From: Peromyscus leucopus
Taxonomy: Eukaryota; Chordata; Mammalia; Rodentia; Cricetidae
Direction: 5' to 3'
Length of the DNA stretch: 64,000 nucleotides
NCBI RefSeq assembly: GCF_004664715.2
Contig: NC_051068.1
Span: 9,787,298-9,851,297, forward strand
Below are positions 57,742 to 64,000 of this stretch, piece after piece. The position numbers and the translations under genes are program-made. The notes under the pieces were generated by a model. That model was not told the origin of the DNA. It saw only the letters and a list, made by a program, of their open reading frames with translations, and did not search any database. Each line of letters begins with the position of its first letter. Within the stretch, counting starts at the first letter, position 1.

Positions 57742-57903
57742 TTTTTGTTTTGTTTTGGTTTTTGGAGACAGGGTTTCTGTATAGCTTTGGAGCTTGTTCT
57801 GGAACTCACTCTGTAGACCAGGCTGGCTTCCAACTCACAGAGATCCACCTGCCTCTGCCTCCTCTGTGCTGGGATTAAAGGTGTGCACCACCACCACCCG
57901 ACT
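57742..57903 (-). mobile_element. B1 SINE, antisense
   Basis: ggtttttggagacagggttt through ctgcctctgcctcctctgtg to ccaccaccacccgac. Confidence 0.92.
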
Positions 57904-58154
57904 CTAATGATTCTTGCCAGTTAGCCCACAACTTAGAAGATAGAATATCTTTTTTTTTTTTCTCTAGTCCTTCCTACCCAAATGATGATTCTGTCCTGTG
58001 CTGTTGCATCTGGAAGACACTGGACTGTTTCTATAGGACAGTCGATGTAAATGGAAACACTATTTCATTTAGTCGAGACTGGGTGCTTACTAAGTGCAGA
58101 GGGTTTGGCAAGTACTATAGATGGCAGAGGAATGGAAATTCCTTTGTGGTCCTG

Positions 58155-58612
58155 TGTAGGTCAGGGTTCTCTAGAGGAACAGACGGATTGAGTGTATATC
58201 AAGAGGGAATTTATTACATCAGCTTACCTAATACGGTTTGGGTTGTCCGGCAGTGGCTGTCTCACATTGGTAGTTGGTTAGTCCCTGAGGCTGTATAGCT
58301 AAGCATCCCACTCTGGAGCTGAAAACCTGGAGGATTCCTAGAGATGTTTGGTACATTTTAGAACCTGGGAGAATCTGCATCCTAGAACAAGGAAGGAACG
58401 CAGCAGCAGCAGCAGAAGCATCAGCAGGGCAGGCGAAAGCAAAGCTTCCTTCTGCCTCCTTTGCAAGGGCTGTCAAAAAAGGGGCCACCAACATTTAGGG
58501 TGGGTCTTCCCACCTCAAATAACCCGATGAGGAAAATCCCCTATAGATGTGTCCCTTGGCTTTTAGCTAATTCCAGATTCAGCCAAGTCGAATATCAAGA
58601 TTACCCATTATG
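58155..58612 (+). mobile_element. Rodent interspersed repeat
   Basis: gtcagggttctctagagga, gagggaatttattacatcag, gtgggtcttcccacctcaaa and ccccagattcagcc-type end. Same family as 10895-11640. Confidence 0.55.
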
Positions 58613-58619
58613 AGCTCCT

Positions 58620-60515
58620 TCTCAAACTACAGCTTTATTACCTCTGGAAGAAATTTAATTTACTGTCCTCATGCTCTCCATGCTGTGCACTCTAGACCAC
58701 AATTTGGTTTCTTCTTTCTCTCTCCCATCCATAATATTTCATTTCTCAAGTCCACTGTTCTTTCAGCTAGCATTATATTTGGTATTTGATTTGATATGTG
58801 AATATGATTATTCATATATTCTCTGTCTTGGCCTTTATAATACAATATGTCTTTAACCTATCTCTTCCCTTTTTTGCTAAGCAAGTCTTTGTTCAGAGAC
58901 TTTTGCAGGCAACAGTATACTGTCTTTGAAAAGTGATGTGTATTTCAGTTGTAGTAGTAGTTGTCAGTTTTTAAAAAATCATTTAAAGGGTCCATTTACA
59001 CGAAACAAGGAAACACAAGATTTATGTTAATAGTGCAAAAATTAGATGGTAGAAGTTTCAACATTGAATACTCATTTTTAGTAGGGGTCTGAAGAAAGGG
59101 CTTCTCACCTACCCACCTCTACCTATCTCCCCTTATGAAACACCCTATGTTGTTTAGTGTTAAAATTTCTCCACACTAGGCAGCTCTCTCCTAAGATGTG
59201 GAGGAGGGGGGGAAAGACACAGAGGCCCTAGTCTCAGAACTTTTGCCTTGCCTACTTCCCAATCCTACAAGACACGCACACTGGGCTTTGTGTGAAAAGA
59301 TGGTGTTGCAATTTCAGCTGGTCATCCTTAATCCAAACATCCAAAATGCTTCAAAATCTCAAACATTTTGAATATTGGCATGATGCTACAAGGAGGAAAG
59401 ACCATATCTGACTTTAAGTAATGAGTTGTAGGAGAAAATGCAGACACACTAATTTCTAGTTAGATGTACCAGATATATTTGAACCAATACAGCTCACATA
59501 TAAAAAGATTCAATTTTCCCATAAAAATCCAAAACTTGAGACAATTATGTTCATGGGGATTTTGGATAAAGAATATTCAACCTGTAGAAATGTCCTCCTT
59601 GTTCTTTTTTGCTTCTTTCTCCTCTTTGCATATTCTGGAGAATCTCAGCCTCACTTTCAGCTTAATGCTAAAAACCTGCATGAATATTTATTTCCAGCTT
59701 TCTTCTAGATGTCTGCACTGGGTATTGATCTAGAAATCTCCATTCCCCAGCAACACCTTTACATGTCTGTAGTTTTGGTCACTACATTATCCACTCAGTC
59801 ATGCTAGAAACCTTGAAAGTATCCCAACCATGGCTTACTGCTAGTCATTCATCAGCCTGCCGATTGTACAACCGAGATGTTTGGGATTCTTCCCTTCCTT
59901 ATCATTGTCTTCATCAGATCTTGGTTACTCACTGAGCAATTACTGTGGCAGCCTCCTCATTGTCCTTAACTACCCTCTCTGCACACCATCCCATCTTTTG
60001 TACTCTTGTTAACCTCCCTGCCACGGCTCCCTATCATGTATAGAAACATGAATAACAGCTCATATTTGTACATACAGCCTAAGAGTTAAAGTTCTGGATC
60101 CCTCTTAGTTACTGCTCATGTACAGTGGCTGACGTCTGTCGATGCCACTGGTGGTGGCAGTGAGGCATTCCTCTGAGCCTCTTCTTGTCCGGACCTTGCA
60201 GTCTCGTTCCTGTTTGGCTGCCATTTCTCCCCCAAGTGTGTAGCATTTGCTTTCTTACATTGTTTTTCTAAAAACAAACAAAACTACAAGTGACTTTACT
60301 GCAAGTTTTTTAGAAAAAGAGATTTATCCACTGTTCACTAAGGGATTGCTACCAGTGTTTTTATAGGCAATAAGGGATATAATAGTGACTCAGGAATGAG
60401 ATGACTATCCCTGCCCTCATGGAACTTATATTTTAGGGAGGACAGATAAATACATGAAGTAAGTTGTAAAATTTCTTAAAAGGCCTTATGAGAGAAATGT
60501 AGAGACATGAAAGAA
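58620..60515. other. No recognised gene or repeat
   Basis: AT-rich intergenic sequence upstream of Sec62. Frames of up to 89 codons are without support. Confidence 0.4.
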
Positions 60516-60523
60516 CTGTTTGC

Positions 60524-61650
60524 TACTGTACAAATTCCTAATGATTCTTTTAATAAAAAGCTGGAGCCAGATATTGGGGTAAATGCTGAGAGATCAAAAA
60601 GACAAAGGAACAAGCAACAGCTACTTCTCACCTCGCCAACTCCACGAATCCTCTGACTGAATGTCTCTGAGTCCTCAGCCGAAAGGGAGCCAGCCAAAAA
60701 GGGGTTAGTTCCATCTCCTTACGCCTTACACACCTTTCTCCGCCCAGCCATATCACTTCCTTCCTAGTGCTGGGATTAAAAGTGTGTGATTCCCAAATAC
60801 TGGTAGCAAAGTCATGAGATCTCAAGTGCTAGGATTAAAGGGTACATATACAGTACTACTCAGAAGAGAAAAACAATGAAAGCATGAAATTTGCAGGCAA
60901 ATGGATGGAACTAGAAAAAATCATCCTGAGTGAGGTAACCCAAACCCAGAAAGACAGTCATGGTATGTACTCACTCATAAGTGGATTCTAGATATAAAAT
61001 AAAGAACAATCAGACCACAGCCCATAGAACCATAGAGGCTATATATATAGTATGGAGGACGACTGTGGCTTATAATAAATTTCGGTTCTACTCAATTATT
61101 GAAAAAAAAAATAGCCAAATGAATGGAAACACATGAACTATGAACCAAAGGCTGAGGGGTCCCCAGCTGGATCAGGCCCTCTGAATAGGTGAGACAGTTG
61201 AATGACTTGATCAGTTTGGGAGGCAACTAGGCAGTGGGACCAAGTCCTGTGCTCATTGCATGAATTGGCTGTTTGAAACCTGGAGCTTATTGAGGGACAC
61301 TTGGCTCAGTCTGGGAGGAAGGGACTGGACCTGCCTGGACTGAGTCTACCAGGTTGATCGCAGTCCTCAGGGGAGGATTTGCCCTGGAGGAGATGGGAAT
61401 GGGAGGTAGGCTGGGGGTAAGGGGAGGGTGTGGGAGGGGGGAGAATAGGGGAACCCGTGGCTGATATGTAGAACTGAATGGTATTGTAAAATAAAATAAA
61501 TTAAAAAAAAAAGAAAAAAAAAGTGTGTGATTCCTAAGTACTGGGATTAAAGATGTGTGCCACCACTGCCCACATCTATGTTTAATCTAGTGGCTTGTTC
61601 TGTTCTCTGATCTTTGGGCACATTTTATTAGGGTACATGATATCACCACA
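60524..61650 (-). mobile_element. RMER17-like LTR, antisense, split by an L1
   Basis: The minus-strand head reads TGTGGTGATATCATG at 61650 and includes ccaaagatcagagaacagaa. The other end lies near 60524-60527. GTTTGC flanks the element at 60518-60523 and 61651-61656, a likely 6-bp target duplication. The middle is interrupted by an L1 3' end (about 60841-61520). Confidence 0.7.
60841..61520 (+). mobile_element. LINE-1 3' end inside the antisense LTR
   Basis: gcaggcaaatggatggaact, tcatcctgagtgaggtaacc and gtatgtactcactcataagt are L1 ORF2-end wording. A 3' UTR with a G-rich stretch (aggtaggctgggggtaaggg) and poly(A) at about 61503-61520 follows. 5'-truncated. Confidence 0.88.
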
Positions 61651-61659
61651 GTTTGCAGT

Positions 61660-63060
61660 TGGAAGGAGGGTGCAGTTCAACGGGAAGAGTAGTCCTCTTG
61701 GTATCTTGCACCATATCGAGACAGGAAAGAGAGCAAGTCCAGGGAGTACCTAAGGAAACTGTACCTACAGACAGAATGAGCAGTACTCATAAAATCTAGA
61801 CTTGGTAGAGTCAGGTTGTATTTGAGCAATGATAAGGAGATAGGTGGTTGAAGTAGATCCAAAAGAAGGGTGGAGTCCGGGATCTAGGTTGGAGGAGATG
61901 GAGTTACATTGTACAGGCTTTCGGAGACAACTTTAACGACTAGGATTTACTCTAAAATAGGGCTCCAGTGGGCTGCAGTGTGAATTATGGGTGAAGGAGT
62001 GACATGGTGTACATGTTTTAAGATTTGGATTGTATTGAAGTAGAGTATGGGAGCAGATGCGTGGACTAAAGGAAGGACTTCAGTGTAGAGGTTGTACATG
62101 TGAGAGGGCGGCTGAAGTTGTGTGGTTGCTGCAGACGTGGTAGGAAATTGCCTGGGTTCTAGGTTCTGAACGGGAGGGAAGGGGAAGAGTCAAAACAACT
62201 CTAAAGTGTTATGACTCAGAATGTGTCCAACAGCTTTTCTGACTTGTTCTAGAATAACCTCCCTCTTTAAAACATATGACTAAGATTTTTGACTTGGTTA
62301 GAAAACGAGCTTGCAACTTACTAAAATGGGAAAGATAAGACTGGAGGAGGTTTCCTGTGGGAAGGACAGGAATGTGGCATTTGGTGTTGAGAATGGGGTG
62401 CTGATGTTGAGAAGTCTAGTGAAACCTAGAGTGGATATGTGGGTGCTTAGCTGGATATATGAGAAACAATATATCATGCCTAGTGATACCATATTGGTAT
62501 AAGGAATGTTTTGACCTGAAAGAATTATCAAAGAGCAGACACTGGAAGAATTAGTTCTCTGCCTGTCTGTTATCCATCTATAAGATCAGGACATACTTGT
62601 GCCTTGACAGTGCCTCCCTTCCTTGCCCTGAACCAGGATGAGGGAAGCATCTCTTATCTAACTGGTAATGGAGGTAGAACTGAGATGAGTCTATGTGAAC
62701 AAGTCTTAGTAAGGCTTACTATCTAAGCCCATATCTACCTCCCCATAGTTTCCTTGCCCTTTATCTAGCCATTCTCCACAATTGTATCTCTCTCTGTTAA
62801 AATGAAAATCTCCAAGTGTATTCACTGGCTGCTTTTGCACATTTTGAGTGAGGGGTATGCTGGGAACGGAATGGTGAGGCTCTCACTTCTTTTCTGTTAC
62901 CCTTTCATGGCTGGTCAGCATTTTCTTCTGCTCATCTGTTTTGTTTGTTTTGTCAAAGGCCCTCATTATAGAACCTCAGAGGGCCAGGGAAAATCACAAG
63001 AGCACACATGGTATTGAAATCCAAGAACACAGGCTACCTTCCTCTTTCCTCGGAACCCCT
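61660..63060. other. No recognised gene
   Basis: Intergenic, mixed composition. Complementary frames near 62298-62531 are short and unsupported. Confidence 0.4.
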
Positions 63061-63069
63061 CACAGCCTT

Positions 63070-63284
63070 CTACTTTTCTTCCTCCGTAATTAATCTTTCT
63101 TTCTTGGTTTCCTCTTCCACACCTCCTGCCAATGTTGGGGTGCTCACAGTAGGTCTTCCTGTGCAGGGGTTCCCTGGCCATCGCTGTAGCTCCTCCTCGT
63201 TGCTCTGGTACACTTGCATTGCTCTGTCCACTCTCTCCAGGACGTTTCTCATCTGTTCCTCGCAAACCCCAAACTTCCTCCGCT
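63070..63284 (-). other. Unassigned minus-strand coding-like segment
   Basis: After a possible acceptor (TGTTCTCTTAAAG) near 63285, the minus strand is open from CGG AGG AAG to TAG at 63070-63072. It includes EEQMRNVLERVDRAMQVYQS and NEEELQRW, an amphipathic, coiled-coil-like composition, and ends ITEEEK. I do not recognise a family and Samd7, the expected neighbour, does not match from memory. It could be a terminal exon, a pseudogene fragment or chance. Confidence 0.25.
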
Positions 63285-63654
63285 TTAAGAGAACAGATAC
63301 ATCTCACTGTTTAGACTCGATTTGGTTGAAAATATTTTTGAAAGTTGAGAAAAATTTTTACCACGTGCTGCTAAACAAAAATTCTCCAGTCTGGATCTCT
63401 TCTCTGTATGACTAAGGAATAGAAATTGGAAAATTCAGTTTCCTAGGGTGTACTACTTCAGTAAGCAGAAGTGAGCAGTACAGAAATGTGTTCCCACTGA
63501 TCAGCTTATAGTATCTAGGAACTGATAATACTTAGTTTTTTGTTTTCAGTCCTTTTACTGGGACTATTTTATATGGTCAGCAAATATGTATGAGAACTGA
63601 AGTAAACAATGGCCATCCCCCTTTGGCATCACAAACCAAACCAAACAAAACAAA

Positions 63655-63850
63655 ACATGCTGGTTAGTTTTTGTCAGCTTGACACAAGCTACTCAGGGGG
63701 AAGAGGGAACTTCAGTTGAGGAATTGTCTCCATCAGACTGGCCGATGGGCATGTCTGAGGGTCATTTATCTTGATTAATGATTGATGGGGGAAAAGCCAG
63801 CCTACTGTGGGCAATGCCAGCCCTGAGCTGGTGGTCCTAGGACATAAAAG
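63655..63850 (+). mobile_element. Rodent interspersed repeat
   Basis: ctggttagtttttgtcagct, tgacacaagctact, cgatgggcatgtctgagg and gctggtggtcctaggacat. Same family as 28860-29057. Confidence 0.6.
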
Positions 63851-63861
63851 AAAGAAATTTG

Positions 63862-63991
63862 GAGGGATGTGGTGGCTCATACCTTTAATCTCAGCACTGG
63901 GGAGGCAGAGGCTGGCAGATCTCTATGTGTTAGAGGCCAGCCTGGTGAGTTCCAGGACATCCAGAGCTGCAGAGTGAAACCCTGTTTCTCT
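63862..63991 (+). mobile_element. B1 SINE at the window edge
   Basis: gggatgtggtggctcatacc to gtgaaaccctgtttctc. The tail reaches the window end. Confidence 0.88.
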
Positions 63992-64000
63992 TGCTCTCTC

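Noticed and set aside
60778..61537. AAAGTGTGTGATTCC on both sides as a target duplication of the L1
   Set aside because: The LTR itself contains repeated B1-like modules, so the two copies are likely to be part of the LTR; the left copy is about 45 bp from the L1 start.
1..64000. CRISPR array, operon or bacterial defence-type locus
   Set aside because: No spaced direct repeats, no dense collinear ORFs, and the whole window has rodent SINE/L1/ERV content and a spliced gene.

Overview
This is a nuclear genome window from a rodent. It is dense in B1, B2, B3, B4 and ID SINEs, rodent LINE-1 3' ends and class II (ERVK-type) LTRs. Several young B1 copies carry a right end reading roughly 'ccaggaaaggcgcaaagc', which I associate with cricetid rodents (deer mice, voles, hamsters) rather than Mus; that placement is an inference. 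There is no sign of bacterial or viral genome organisation, and nearly all long open frames outside the regions named here are chance frames, repeats or microsatellites.

The only intact host protein gene I can support is Sec62, on the minus strand. Eight coding exons run from 56620 down to 36457, all with GT-AG introns and consistent phase, giving a predicted 397-residue ER translocon subunit and ER-phagy receptor. It starts in a CpG island (about 55960-57180). Close to the start codon are a YY1-like motif, a TGACGTGG (UPRE/ATF6-type) motif, a TCTCGCGAGA palindrome and GC boxes. The stretch 33040-36456 below the stop codon has no recognisable SINE, fits a long AT-rich 3' UTR, and contains several poly(A) signals. 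From the human gene order, Samd7 would lie beyond the right edge and Gpr160 beyond the left; neither coding region is seen here.

Left part (1-33000): a class II endogenous retrovirus occupies about 1367-4620 on the plus strand. It has a 5' LTR split by a B1, a Lys-type primer binding site, an open gag, an open protease frame and the start of reverse transcriptase, which is cut by an antisense B1. The gag/pro overlap keeps a complete-looking -1 frameshift signal. Next to it (4990-8110) lie decayed minus-strand pol pieces (RNase H, RT thumb, integrase) in an order that one provirus cannot explain. Further right are an old L1 and an MLT1-like LTR (12957-14600), an ERV LTR (19866-20720) into which an Atp5mg processed pseudogene has jumped, a B2 inside a B3 (26285-26692), an L1 inside an older rodent repeat (28860-30840) and an RMER17-like solo LTR with target duplication (32478-33032).

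Middle part (36457-56620): Sec62 exons and introns, with scattered SINEs, one L1 remnant and a long CA repeat.

Right part (56700-64000): the Sec62 promoter side, a 100-bp GGT repeat, more SINEs and rodent repeats, an antisense RMER17-like LTR interrupted by an L1 3' end (60524-61650), and one unassigned minus-strand coding-like segment near 63070-63284.

I did not find a new multi-gene system. The items most worth checking are the retained retroviral frameshift signal, the unusual Gag N terminus, the out-of-order pol fragments, the compact set of motifs at the Sec62 start, and the unassigned coding-like segment near the right edge.
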